Assembly (NCBI GenBank): GCA_024734495.1
Contig: JALMQS010000090.1
Coordinates: forward strand, 1-64,000
Direction of reading: 5' to 3'
Origin: Forficula auricularia
Taxonomy: Eukaryota; Arthropoda; Insecta; Dermaptera; Forficulidae
Length of the DNA: 64,000 bases
Shown here: piece after piece, positions 23,154-34,324 of the stretch
How positions within the stretch are numbered: the first letter of the stretch is position 1
Layout of the letters: each line of letters starts with the position of its first letter
Position numbers and translations under genes: made by a program
The notes under the pieces: model-generated
Told to the model about the DNA's origin: nothing
Databases searched by the model: none
Seen by the model: only the letters and a program-made list of their open reading frames with translations

Positions 23154-24707
23154 CATATATGGGCAACCCCCGGCCCGCAATAGATTCAGAAAATTCAAAT
23201 AACCTGCAAAAAATTAAAGATTTAGCACAGATAGTTTATTTGTAATTACTTTGTATTTGTCAACCAACCTAAAACTGAATTCTTCAAATCATAAAGAGTA
23301 AAATCGATAAATAATATTATTAAGGGTACACAGTGGAGCGCCACAGATCGAGTCAGAAATAGTCCTTAGAAAAAGACAAAGAGATAAACATTCGGGACAA
23401 GGGACTACTACTGGAAAATATATTTTTGCCGAGGTGCAAAGTACTTTTGAGCAATATGCTTTTTAGTAGTGTAAATTAGTGGTATGTATATAGATGGTGC
23501 GCCTTCAATGGTCGGTTCACGCAAAGGTTTTATCGAAATTCTGAACATAAGAACAATTGCTATGAATGTGCAAGATTGTGATTTAATAATTCTGCATCGC
23601 ATTATTCACCAACAAAACTTGTCCATTCGACTAAAGAACGTTATGGATGTGGTAGTAGGAACCATCAATTTCATTAGATCCCGTGGTCTTAACCATCGAC
23701 ATTATAAAGCATGTTTTTATGAACTCTCTTCAGAACACGATGATGTGACATACTATTGCGAAGTAAGGTGGCTAAGCAAAGGTAAAATTCTAAAAAGATT
23801 TTATGACCTTAGAAAAGAAATAGCTGATTTTATGGAAATGAAAGAGAAAACATTGCCGTAAATTTGTGATCCAACATGGCTTTGTGACATGGCATTCCTG
23901 GTAGAGATCATAGGACACTTAAACGACCTGAACTTGAAGCTTCAAAAACAAGGGCAATTGCTTAATCAGCTGTACAGTCATCTTAAAGCTTTTCAAAACA
24001 AAATTCGGTTGTGGGAAACACAAATGAGAAGTAAAAACTTTTTTCATTTTTTAACATTATCCAGTCACGAAAACATTGAATACGGTCGCTATGCTGAAGA
24101 TCTGAAACTACTCTTAGAGCAATTCACTGATCGGTTTTTAGATTTCAAGAATATTGATAGCACTTTCAATATTTTTGAAAATCCTTGTAAGTATAATGTG
24201 GAAGATGCTCAGCTTTAACTACAAATGGAGTTGATCGAGCTTCAAGAGGACTCATATTTGAAGTCTAAATTTGATGATGTGGAACTAAGCGTAATTTTAC
24301 AGAACATACCTTTCCGAAGAAAAGTATCCACAGCTGAGAGTTTTCGTACGAAAAATAATTTGAGAAGCTTTTTTCAATCATGAAAATTAATAAAAATAAG
24401 CATCGTACTTGGCTTACAGATGTTAATTTATAAAACACTTTGCGCATATGTACTAGTGATATTGACCCCAATAATGATCATCTTGTTTCTCAGCTTCAAA
24501 CTCAAGTCTCTCATTAATTTTCATTTGATTTTTCCATCTTTTTTTGTTAATTTGCTTTTTATGTTTGATTATGCTAAGTATTATAATTAATAAATAAAAA
24601 TTATCGCTATTTTATTCACTACTACCTACTTATTTCTTACCTACGGCCCGCGACCTGATTAAGTCCCGAAATTACGCCCTCAGCTAAGCAAAGGTTGCCC
24701 ATACCTG
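23154..24707 (+). mobile_element. hAT transposon, about 1.55 kb, with 8-bp target duplication
   Basis: Left terminus CATATATGGGCAACC and right terminus (minus strand) CAGGTATGGGCAACC. Subterminal CGGCCCGC blocks occur at both ends. The flanks ATCTAGAA (23146-23153) and TTCTAGAA (24708-24715) match at 7 of 8 bases. The interior is filled by the transposase pseudogene described separately. Confidence 0.85.
23404..24517 (+). pseudogene. hAT transposase pseudogene (GTF2IRD2/ZBED-like)
   Basis: Broken frames read in order through a hAT transposase of the group related to vertebrate GTF2IRD2-type proteins. TDGAPSMVG-type wording (IDGAPSMVGS) is followed by a CILHQ-like position (LHRIIHQQNL), NFIRSRGLNHR, the family landmark VRWLSKGKILKRFYDLR and WLCDMAFLVEI with HLNDLNLKLQ. 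The C-terminal dimerisation segment has TWLTD and LRICTSD, ending at 24517. Breaks seen are two stops plus a frameshift near 23466, a stop after 23859 (TAA), a stop at about 24216 and further stops near 24380 and 24432. The DNA-binding N-terminus is missing, so the copy is internally deleted as well as mutated. Assignment is by remembered family wording, not by search. Confidence 0.85.
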
Positions 24708-25024
24708 TTCTAGAACAACAATTAGATACCGATCTGAAAGAAAAATTGAATATTGCCTTTTTATTAGAATTTTATATTAATTATCTAGCCAGGAAAAATA
24801 TAAACAGATACTAATACATCAAATATCACTTTTTTTAAGTATGTAGGTATGTATTTACATATATGACAAGCTATTTTCAAGTATAAAATTTACGAAATGT
24901 AAAATTAGAAGCTCACTATGAGCTAAAAAAATAATAAAGTCTTATTTCTTACATTATTAACTATCTTTTTTGAATAACAAATATCAATAGAATTATAATA
25001 TTCCTTATCCGCCGTCCGATACAA

Positions 25025-25074
25025 TTTTTTTTCTTCAAATGTGGCCCATGTAAACAAACCAATAGGTTGGACAC
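25025..25074. mobile_element. hAT-type terminus
   Basis: Minus strand CAGGGGTGTCCAACCTATTG with a GGGCCACATTTGAAG subterminal block, matching the end at 21900-21951. Unpaired. Confidence 0.45.
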
Positions 25075-25342
25075 CCCTGTACTATAAAATGACCTTATAA
25101 TAACAAAATGATGATTATATTTTTTCTGGGGCCAAAATTGAGAGGGGGGGTCAAAAAATAAAAATCTAAGTCCTTGGACCATACTCAACCAAATTTTGAA
25201 AACATAATTATTGGGCGCCCAGAAGACTAAAAGCTCGGCCCAAGGGCCTAGATTTTCATTTTTTAACCATCTCCCCTAAATGATTATAAATGATTTTATT
25301 AAATATTAAAAGTAAGCTAGGGTCCAAGCGTATGGTAAAGTC

Positions 25343-25495
25343 GATGGGTGAACCATCGTATACATATTTCCACCTCCACTTTCATTTCCAAATATTTCCA
25401 AAAACTTTTAGTACTTTAAATACTAAAATACTAAAATAATTCCGCATAATTACTAAAGACGTATACACCTAATTCCAATCGCGGTTCACCCCTCG
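25343..25495. mobile_element. Mutator-like MITE, copy 2
   Basis: Termini GATGGGTGAACCATCG and (minus strand) CGAGGGGTGAACCGCGA match those of 20045-20269. Flanks GGTAAAGTC (25334-25342) and GTTAAAGTC (25496-25504) agree at 8 of 9 bases. The interior has TTTCCAAATATTTCCA, a trace of the minisatellite unit that expanded in copy 1. Confidence 0.8.
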
Positions 25496-25718
25496 GTTAA
25501 AGTCATGTGGATGGCCACATCAGTTTATTTATCTAATTATTATTATTACATAGTATTGAAACAAAAAATAAAATTTAATTAATAGAATAATTAATCCACG
25601 ACTTGCAATTCATATTTTTCTTTGGCTTTTGGGGTTATTATTACTATATTTTTACATGTTTAATCTCAAGAACGAAATGGACCCTTCAAATTACTTCAAC
25701 CCAGTGAACTTCCATCTT

Positions 25719-25844
25719 GTATTGAAGGAGACAATAAAAGAGTGTGTCTTCTGCTGGAATTATAAATTTTATTTATAACGAGACTATAGTTTCGAGGGGC
25801 TTTGCCCTCTTCATCAGTCTATTACAATTGATTCAGAGGAATTA

Positions 25845-25880
<36 letters not shown>

Positions 25881-25952
25881 CTATAGTCTCGCTATAAATA
25901 AAATTAATAATTCTAGCAGAAGACACACTCTTTTATTGTCTCCTTCAATATA
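25719..25952. repeat. Inverted element of hammerhead family B
   Basis: The two arms are inverse copies of a block reading, outward, AACTATAGTCTCG, TATAAATAAAATT, AGCAGAAGACACACTC, TTTTATTGTCTCCTTCAAT. Only the left arm (minus strand) continues inward to a complete hammerhead motif. The loop holds an (AT)n tract at 25849-25876. The same outer block forms the perfect palindrome at 60664-60748. Confidence 0.8.
25772..25828 (-). ncRNA. Hammerhead ribozyme-like motif, family B, core intact
   Basis: On the minus strand the core CTGATGA lies at 25817-25811, then one extra A and a GAGGGC-AAA-GCCCCTC hairpin as stem II. GAAA is at 25793-25790, and a minimal stem III AC-TATA-GT leads to GTC with cleavage expected between 25782 and 25781. 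Stem I can be drawn as TTGTAAT(A)GA with TCGTTATAA, using two wobble pairs and one bulge. All invariant core bases are present. The one extra base before stem II departs from the canonical fold and leaves activity uncertain. Confidence 0.6.
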
Positions 25953-25959
25953 TAAAAAT

Positions 25960-26690
25960 TCTGCTACCCTCGGCATAAAAATCTTTCAATTTAACTCTAT
26001 CTTCTAATAAATAGAAGGTATTCTAATTGAGTTTTTAAGATTTTATGGGGGTCATTAGATAGTTTATTGTAAAACAGAATGCGATTTTCTCAAAGTTAAA
26101 AAAATTCATTTCTGAGAGAATAAATAATTCAAAAATATAATAATTACCCCTCTCTTATATTTAATATTTAATAAAATAATTTTTAATTATTTACGAAAGA
26201 ACTCCCTCTCTTAATTAAAAATTTGGAATTAATAATATCTCCTTTTAATTATGTGACTATTCTCTTAGAAATATCAGCTTTCTTTGATTTCTGTTTGAAT
26301 ATTTTATTATTTTAAATTATTTTTGAACCCCTTCTCACCCTATTTTTGGTCACTATCAATTTCACATAGTGTGTCATATTCATAAGGCCGTATATGCGAT
26401 TTTCGCACAAATCGATTAATGAATCTAGAACTTACATATATTGATAATTCTATTTTTATTTCGTTTTTTTTTGCTTTTTATTAGTTTGAAAATTTTATAA
26501 TTTTAATTTTTTAACCTCCATAATTTTTGGTTCGATTTCAACCAAAATCTAATCAACTCTTAATCTCAATCCACGAAAACTTCATGTGAAATTTCGTTTT
26601 GATATTCACACTAGTTTCGAACTAGAGCTTACATAATATTTGGTAACAGACATTTTAGCAAAATGATTAACATCTCGTAAAATACTAGTT
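25960..26690. other. AT-rich stretch without a supportable gene
   Basis: Starts with TCTGCTACCCTCGGCATAAA, the tail block that follows family B here, at 60750 and, diverged, at 38665. Nothing else recognisable. Confidence 0.4.
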
Positions 26691-26754
26691 TATTTTTTTG
26701 ACCTTTACTCATTTGGGATTTATTGTAGACCAAAACCCCATGGTTTACCTCATT

Positions 26755-26910
26755 TTTGACGTGACAACGTCTTATAATTCGATGGAGCCGGCTGCACGCA
26801 CGAAAAACATGACTCATGCGGAGTTACCTCGCTCTGAGGCGTTCCATTTAAGGCTTGAAGTGCAAGCGAGAGCGCGGAACGAGCGACAAAGATTGAGGCG
26901 GGCTTTTTAA
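26755..26910 (+). repeat. GC-rich island sharing a motif with the palindrome at 27.3 kb
   Basis: GACGTGACAACGTCTTATAA opens a 150-base block of balanced composition with an unbroken 70-codon frame on the plus strand (start at 26698, well upstream of the block). GTGACAACGTC recurs in both arms of the palindrome at 27257-27400, so the block is probably part of a repeat family. No protein family recognised. Confidence 0.35.
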
Positions 26911-27256
26911 AAGCTACAGTTACAAAAATTTTAATGATGTTTCCAAATTTTAAATTTTAAATTTAAGATTTATGAACAATAATTTAATCACAGCTTATTC
27001 ATATAATAAATTATTCAAAATTATTACTTTTTTACAACAAATTACAATTAAATTTGCAAAAATAATTAAGTAACTAATTGAACAACAACTTTTATACAGT
27101 TTACTTGCTGAAAGAAATAATGTCAATACAAAATTTATTATTATAAAATAATAAAATCAAAAATTAAATTTTAACAGTCGAGTAGAAATTTAAACAATAA
27201 ATTTTATTCAAGTATTTTGTAAATTTAAAATGATTTTCTGAACGAAGAATTTTATG

Positions 27257-27400
27257 AAAAATCGGTTGTCTGTAAGTCGGTTTACTGACGATAGTTGAAC
27301 GTGACAACGTCATAAGAAAATACCATTCCATCAGTATTTTCTTATGACGTTGTCACGTTCAACTATCGTCAGTAAACCGACTTTACAGACAACCGATTTT
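27257..27400. repeat. Perfect palindrome, about 65-bp arms, 10-base loop
   Basis: The left arm 27257-27323 and right arm 27334-27400 are inverse copies with a single one-base indel (GTAAGTCGG against GTAAAGTCGG). The loop is CATTCCATCA. Arms contain GAACGTGACAACGTCATAAG. Foldback MITE or the fused termini of a larger element; an RNA copy would form an almost fully paired hairpin. Confidence 0.9.
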
Positions 27401-27419
27401 TTTTTAACAAAATAATTTG

Positions 27420-30400
27420 GACCGTTATTGAGATATTTCGAAAAAACGAAGCAAAAAAGACCAAAAAATAATTTTTTTCATGCACGAATACAATACTTGG
27501 CCATACCCCGTATGGAAAAGTAAAATATGTGTCAGGACATCTATTTATTTTAACATACCCTTGCCCTTAATATGGGCCAGTTTAGGAAGCCTATTTTTTA
27601 TTGATAGTTCCCAAGGCCTTATTAAGGGCAAAATTTGTTCCGAATTGGAAAAAAATGTTTAAATTTTAACCCCTCCCCCTAATAAAATTTAGTTAGATTT
27701 CAACCAAAATCTAATAGGCCTTTAATCTCAATATAAAATATCTAAATTTAAAATTTCGTTTTGATAGCTCCATTGGTTTTTGTGCTAGACGCTAGAGTAG
27801 CTATACATAAAATTCGGTAATAGATGCACTCACACACACACTAATCCACCCACTAACTAAAACAAACATTTTTATATCCTATAAAATATAAGTTTTTCGA
27901 TGTTCACTATGCAAGGGTATATTTTAAACTGAAATACCGTGAATCCATTCATTTTTTATCAAAATAATTTCAGCCCTTGAGATATTTCGACAATACGAAA
28001 AAAAAACAGCAATCCTTTTTTCATGCACGATTAGAATGCTAGTTTTACAGTAGATTTTCAAAATGACAGCGATTGTTCAAATATGCTTTTAGGATTTGAT
28101 TTATCATCTTGTTAAAACCCTTTCCACATCTGTTGTATAATAATTGTGTGCTTAACCAAACGGCAAATGTTCTATAAACGCAAAAACAAATTGTTATTAT
28201 GCCACAAATATTATTCTAACGTTTTTGTTATCAGACTTTATTTAGAACATTTCTACAAAGTTTCAGCTCATTTATATTTAAGTACTTTTCAGAATTTATT
28301 CGCTTAGTATTTAATATCATTTACACGACAATTTACTTTTAAACTGTCTCAATAATATAAAACATTTTGATTTTAAATTAAAAGCCGTATAAAACATGAT
28401 TTTTCTGATGAATGAGTCATTTACTCTAAGTTAGAAACAAAAATGGTAATAATTTGTTAATTTTTATTATGATGTTTACATTAAAGAAGATATTGGAAAG
28501 ACATCGCGTGATTCCCTCTATCAATTTGCAATATGCTAATCAAGTTTCTCGTGATCGCATCTCGGCTCGTCCCCTTCGTCCCCTTCCTCTGGCTATCGTC
28601 CCATCCCATCTCTATTGCTGTTTCAACTCTCGATTCCGTCCCATTTTCAGGAATCCCTTTAAATGTCATAATTTCCCGTTTATCTTTCATCTCCTATCAG
28701 ATCGAAGTACCGGGGCATTTGTCATTATTTATTGACTGGAACCACTTGTGTTCAGGACAGTAGCAAAACAATTGAGTTCCAAGGGTCCCTTTTTGGCAAT
28801 TTTCGACCTGCTATCCATCCGTCCTCTGGACCTATCTCGCCGAAGCATCTTCTCAGGCATTCTTCAACGGGGAGTAGTTTTTGGATTGTTCCTCCTTTCC
28901 TTCCTATTAATTGAAATTGTTATTCAGGTGTGAACGTTGTAGTCATTTTTGAAATGTCATGAAAGCTCTGTCCCATCAGAGACCGAAAAAAATGTGTCCA
29001 TTTAGCCACCAGCTTTCAAAGTCTTAATGTCATGACATGACATGCGTTTAAGATGACAGATTGAGTAGCTATAATAACAGGATTACAATTGTGCTAAATC
29101 TGTGGGAACGCTTCTTATCGCTGGCCATCCATGTTAACTGGAAATCAATTAAGGACCCATGTCGAGACAAAGTAACCTCACTTTAGTAGTCCCAAAGGAA
29201 TGTAGACTATCAGCATTGGAGCGGCTCGGATGTTTGTTGACATTTTGACACCAAACGCCAAAACCAACATCCAATTATTTTCGTTAGTCAATACAAGCGG
29301 AAGATAAAAATATTACCACCCGAAAAGACTAGAATTTTTTTTTTATAAGATTTAAATTGATCCTTTTATTGGAAGGTATAGAAATGAACTAATATTCTAT
29401 ATTCTCAACATTTTTACTTTCCAATGCGAAGCATGGGAATCGGTCTCGCGGCAAGCGCTACTTCAAAGGGTCCTCAGGTAAAGACTACGGAACCCATGGT
29501 CTCAATTAAGTCACAAATTGTAGTATTCAATTAGGTTGAACATAATTGACTCCTACATCGAGAAGAGAAGAAGTAAAGGATGAAATTTCAGGGGTTTACT
29601 GATCTCGGGTAATGGAGTCATCGGCTTTGTTTCACCCTTCAAGCATTATCCTCGACCATAAAAAAACCTTATACATACTGGATACTCAAATATCTATAAT
29701 CTTATTATAATCATACAACAAAAGAGCTTGTATACGGATATGACTTAACAATTCTTATTGTTATAGTAACAAAAATAATTAATTCATTATTTTCATTAAG
29801 GTATTGGATTAGAATAAACGATAAATTCTATGTAAATTGGTAATAAGCAATGATTCGTTAAGTAGGATATGATTAAGAAAATTATTTTTATTACTCATTG
29901 CATTCATGTAATTAATAATAATAATAATCGTAGGATAATAGAAGTTTTTGTAATGGAAATAAAATATTTGGATAAGAATCTCATAAAACAAATAATGTGT
30001 ATTCTTGAATAAAGAGAGATTTTAAATCAGCATAAAGTTTATCTTCATGCGGACTAATATCATTTGATGAGCTAATAGGAATCTTTCATACATTTTCTTT
30101 GATTCGATTTCCTTTTGCATAAAGGATCAATGTTCGGTCGGACCCCTCTTAAAAACCAATATATACTCGGTGCACCCTGTGGGCACAATTCAGGGGCGAG
30201 TATTAATATTAATAGAAGATTTTGCGCCTTATCTAGATAGATTGATTTCTTGCCCATCAGAGAATCGTCTCCAAACTTTCTCTTTATAGTGTCGGTTTAA
30301 AAAATTAATCGGGACCTTATTAGTGTCGCTACAATGTCTGTATATCTGACCCTTCATCTGTCAGAGCGTGGTAACTTGTAAACTAAAAAAAATCCAAAGT

Positions 30401-30820
30401 GGAAATTTACAAGTCATATTGTCATATACCATATATTCATTTCCACTGAAATCAAAATTCTTTTAAAATTTTTATTCAGAAAGATCGATTTTTCAAAAAA
30501 ATGTAGTTTATGGTGTAAAGATCTCTTTAAGTAGCAATTGGATTAATTATTTTGAATTTACTTTGCTTCAAAATTACTGTAAGAGAGAGGCCCCAAATTG
30601 GCCATTTTTAGCTGATTTCTTGTACCTGCCAGCGTTTGGAAATGGCTTAACTTAAAGTTATGATAACATCCACAAATTCCCCCAAACGTCAAATAAAAAC
30701 GAATTTGATATCTCAAGTACATATTTGAAAGTTAGTTGGCTAGTTAATTTATAAAATACTAGCATTTTTTTTCTAACAAGATCAAATCAAAATCCATTCT
30801 TCCAAGAAAGTTTATTTTCA
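27420..30820. other. AT-rich stretch without a supportable gene
   Basis: 27.42-28.02 kb contains text similar to 26.5-26.7 and 34.9-35.2 kb (AACCAAAATCTAAT, GAAATTTCGTTTTGATA, TTGAGATATTTCGA), so part is a dispersed repeat. A block of balanced composition at 28500-28930 has open frames on both strands but no domain. 29.4-29.65 kb is also less AT-rich without recognisable content. Confidence 0.4.
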
Positions 30821-30825
30821 TTTTT

Positions 30826-31568
30826 AATCGACTTCAAAAAAAGGAGGAGGTTCTCTATTCGACTGAATTTTTTTTTTTTTTTTTTTTTTTGTGCCTATGT
30901 TACCTCATATCTCCGCCAATTGTCAACCGATTTTGAAAATTTTTTTGCATTGGGTCCAGTCTAGCTTCCGATTGGTCCCATTTTTTTCGATTTTTTTCCA
31001 TAGGTATTAGACCTTTTTTATTAGGTTTGTTTAGACCTAACCTCTTTGTTTATGAACCGATTTCGATGGTTCTTTTTTTATCCGAAAGGGGGTGTCTTAG
31101 GGATGGTGTCATATTAATTTGGTCAAGTTCTGATGATATGATCACTATTAATGACATCACTAAAAAGAGAAAAATAAAAATAATTTTTAAGAAAAAATAA
31201 AAACCGACTTCAAAAAATTAAATGCAACAAATAAAATACACTAAAAGGTATAAAATAATTATTATCTTATTTAGTTACAACTAAACGACGAAATATTAAC
31301 ATGAAATTACTTTTTGAAGTTGGTGCCAAATATATACCTTTTATGAATCGCACTCGACGGATCTTACTTAGTACGTTTGGCGGGTACGCTCGCTTATAGG
31401 TATAGTTTGTTTGGCACCGACTTCAAAAAGTAATTTCATGTTAATATTTCGTCGTTTAGTTGTAACTAAATAAGATAATAATTATTTTATACCTTTTAGT
31501 GTATTTTATTTGTTGCATTTAATTTTTTGAAGTCGGTTTTTATTTTTTTCTTAAAAATTATTTTTTAG
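30826..31568. repeat. Composite foldback repeat, copy 1
   Basis: First half (30826-31140): CGACTTCAAAAAAAGGAGG, GAACCGATTTCGATGG, GGTCAAGTTCTGATGATATG. Second half (31168-31568): a hairpin with arms of about 175 bases, both ending in AACCGACTTCAAAAAATTAA, and a loop containing CACTCGACGGATCTTACTTA and GGGTACGCTCGC. The motif CCGACTTCAAAAA occurs at the outer ends, at the junction and again beside the loop. Copies 2-4 are at 31860-32590, 40602-41213 and 62118-63090. Confidence 0.85.
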
Positions 31569-31859
31569 TAATAGTTTTAATTATTATTATAATTATATAT
31601 ATATATTATTTATTAGAGTAACCAACTTATTATACAATTTTATTTACAATAATTTTGATTCAATTTCTAGTACATGCCCGAAAGGGGCTTCGGTACTTTC
31701 TTTTAATATATTGAAAAAGGTAATTTTTTGTTTATATTTACTGATTTAGTACATATTGTTAATTTCAAACATGTGTTTCAGTTTTCCTCTTCTTCGTCTT
31801 CATTAATCGATAAAGTTCTTGATCCCCTGGCCCCTTCTTCTCCCTTCTTTCTTCTCTTT

Positions 31860-32590
31860 TAACCGACTTCAAAAAGGAGGAGGTTCTCTATTCGACTGAA
31901 TTTTTTTTTTTTTTTTTGCCTATGTTACCTCATATCTCCGCCAATTGTCAACCGATTTTGAAATTTTTTTTTGCGTTGGGTCCAGTCTAGCTTCCGATTG
32001 GTCCCATTTTTTTTTCGTTTTTTTCATAGGTATTAGACCTTTTTTATTAGGTTTGTTTAGACCTAACCTCTTTGTTTATGAACCGATTTCGATGGTTCTT
32101 TTTTTATCCGAAAGGGGGTGTCTTAGGGATAGTGTCCATATTAATTTGGTCAAGTTCTGATGATATGATCACTATTAATAACATCACTAAAAAGAGAAAA
32201 ATAAAAATAATTTTTAAGAAAAAATAAAAACCGACTTCAAAAAATTAAATGCAACAAATAAAATACACTAAAAGGTATAAAATAATTATTATCTTATTTG
32301 GTTACAACTAAACGACGAAATATTAACATGAAATTACTTTTTGAAGTTGGTGCCAAACATATACATTTTATGAATCGCACTCGACGGATCTTACTTAGTA
32401 TGTTTCGCGGGTACGCTCGCATAGGTATATGTTTGGCACCGACTTCAAAAGTAATTTCATGTTAATATTTCGTCGTTTAGTTGTAACTAAATAAGATAAT
32501 AATTATTTTATACCTTTTAGTGTATTTTATTTGATTGCATTTAATTTTTTTGAAGTCGGTTTTTATTTTTTTCTTAAAAATTATTTTTTC
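31860..32590. repeat. Composite foldback repeat, copy 2
   Basis: Nearly the same sequence as copy 1, in the same orientation about 1.03 kb away, separated by roughly 270 bases that include a fragment of the 13.2-kb SINE family. The hairpin half spans 32191-32590. Its right arm abuts the truncated LINE, and its sequence extends that open frame artificially. Confidence 0.85.
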
Positions 32591-33706
32591 TAGCTCGTCT
32601 TCATCCCTCATCCGTCTTATTACTACATCTTCCATCCTTCCCTCCTTTAATGGTTCTACCAGGTTCTTCCACAGCTTCTCTGTTCTTCTCTCTTCTCCTT
32701 TCTGTTCTGTTGTTTCTTCCTCTCTTATTCTCTTGTTATAAATATTTCCGCATCTGGCCCTTGTCCAGATGCGCCTCTTCCACTCGCTTATGTTCGGTCT
32801 CTCCAGATAGTCCTCTTTTCCAATATTTCTCTTTATTTCCTTATAGTAAGGGAAATACTTGGATTTCTCTATTTTTTCTAGGTCCAATTGTATTTTTTGT
32901 TCTGCTCCCTTTATTATGCCGTCTTCTATTTTCTTTATTAGTTCATTTTCTTCCTCATTTAGTAATTCTTGAACTATTGTGGGCTCTCCCCATCCATTCC
33001 ACCTTTTTCTAAAACTGTTTCCCCATCTTGTTTCATTTTTATTTTTAATTCCTCTAATTATTTCCCTCAGGCATATCTTCGGCCATCTGTCATCCTCCAT
33101 ATCTTTGACCTTTAGCATATATTTTATCAATCTTTTAGCCTGGTAGACATATAGGTTTGTTCTCCCCGTTTCTCCCCTCCATATATAGTCCGGCGTGTTT
33201 CTGTCTATCCCCATTATTAGCTTAATATATTCCCCTTGTGTTTTTTCCACCTCTATTTTTTCTTCCCAACCCCATAGTTCAACGCCATACATTAAGATCG
33301 ATTTTATTAGGGACTCGAAGAGGTAGAATTTCTTTGCGAATGAAGCCATTCTTGTTCTTTTTATTATACTCCATGTGGTGTATATAATTCTTTTTGCTTT
33401 TTCTTTTTGTTCTTTTATATGTTCATTGTGATTGTTTCTTGAATTTAGTCTGTATCCTAAGTATTTGATATTTTCGACTTCTTCGATTTTTTCTTCCTTC
33501 ATTAACCAGTTTCTTTTCTTCTCCCTCCTCCCCCTCTTCCTAAAACAAATTATTTTTGACTTTTTACAATTGATTTCAAGATCGTTCTTTTTTGTGTATT
33601 TGACTAAATTTTCTATCATCTCTCTTAACCCCTCTTCTGTGTCGGATACTACTGCCACGTCGTCAGCATATTTCAGACAGTATATCTTTTTATTCCCGAT
33701 CACCGT
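32591..33706 (-). pseudogene. 5'-truncated non-LTR retrotransposon reverse transcriptase
   Basis: About 370 open codons on the minus strand start inside the reverse transcriptase domain. The catalytic motif YADD sits near residue 12 (CLKYADDVAVV), followed by IENLVKYTKKNDLEIN, CKKSKIICF, the thumb wording IKYLGYRLN, and LIKSILMYGVELWGW. This is the usual C-terminal layout of jockey/R1-type LINEs, and the lysine/glutamate-rich tail (TRARCGNIYNKR) resembles copies in hymenopteran genomes. There is no ATG at the start; the frame simply begins where the element is truncated, so the fingers and endonuclease are absent. The last 38 codons of the open frame belong to the adjoining foldback arm. No internal stop, so the insertion is fairly young. 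It cannot be autonomous. Confidence 0.85.
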
Positions 33707-33709
33707 AAA

Positions 33710-34320
33710 AAATTCAAATTAAAATAAAAAGGTTTTTGAACTTTGAACTATAGGTGTTGATTCTGACTGTAGGCCGTTCTAGTCAGTGAGTGCATTGTAG
33801 CCACTACACCAGAGATAGCAACTGGTAATTACTTAGCATATGCTCGATATATTTTTAATTTAATAATACATTTATATTAAATCTAAGAAAATATATCTTA
33901 AATTTTATTTTATCTACGTAAAGATTCAATGTGTGATGTTTTTTTTGAGAACAATTTGGGTATATGGCAAACTCAATATATAATTGTTTGATTTTTGTTT
34001 TATTGAATTTTTTTAATTTATTTTATGTAAGTTATTTAGGAAGGTCAAAATTGACATTAAAAAAATTGAAATTTCTACAAAAATACAAGGGGAAAAAATT
34101 AGAGGATTTTAATTTTTATCCAAGACAGAGAATCACGATTTTAATTTTGCAATTTCGGGGTTAAGATCTTGTAGTAAGATAATATGATAGGAAATAAGAT
34201 TTTGACTCATATTATGATAAGCTATGACTAAATAAATTGACACGTTCTGATGTGGCCATCCACTTGACTTTACCATACAACCTGGGCCTTCACTTATATT
34301 TAATATTTATTAAAATTATT
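33710..34320. other. AT-rich stretch without a supportable gene
   Basis: Short open frame at 33964-34164 only, with no recognisable domain. Confidence 0.4.
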
Positions 34321-34324
34321 TGTA

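Noticed and set aside
22846..25074. A single large hAT element enclosing the 23.15-24.71 kb transposon
   Set aside because: The termini are compatible, but the 8-base flanks (ATTTAAAC and TACTATAA) do not match.
28454..28933. Several overlapping open frames on both strands
   Set aside because: Frames exist in all directions because the block is less AT-rich; none shows a family motif.
32535..33722. Plus-strand open frames opposite the LINE
   Set aside because: They are antisense shadows of the minus-strand reverse transcriptase frame and have no coding logic of their own.
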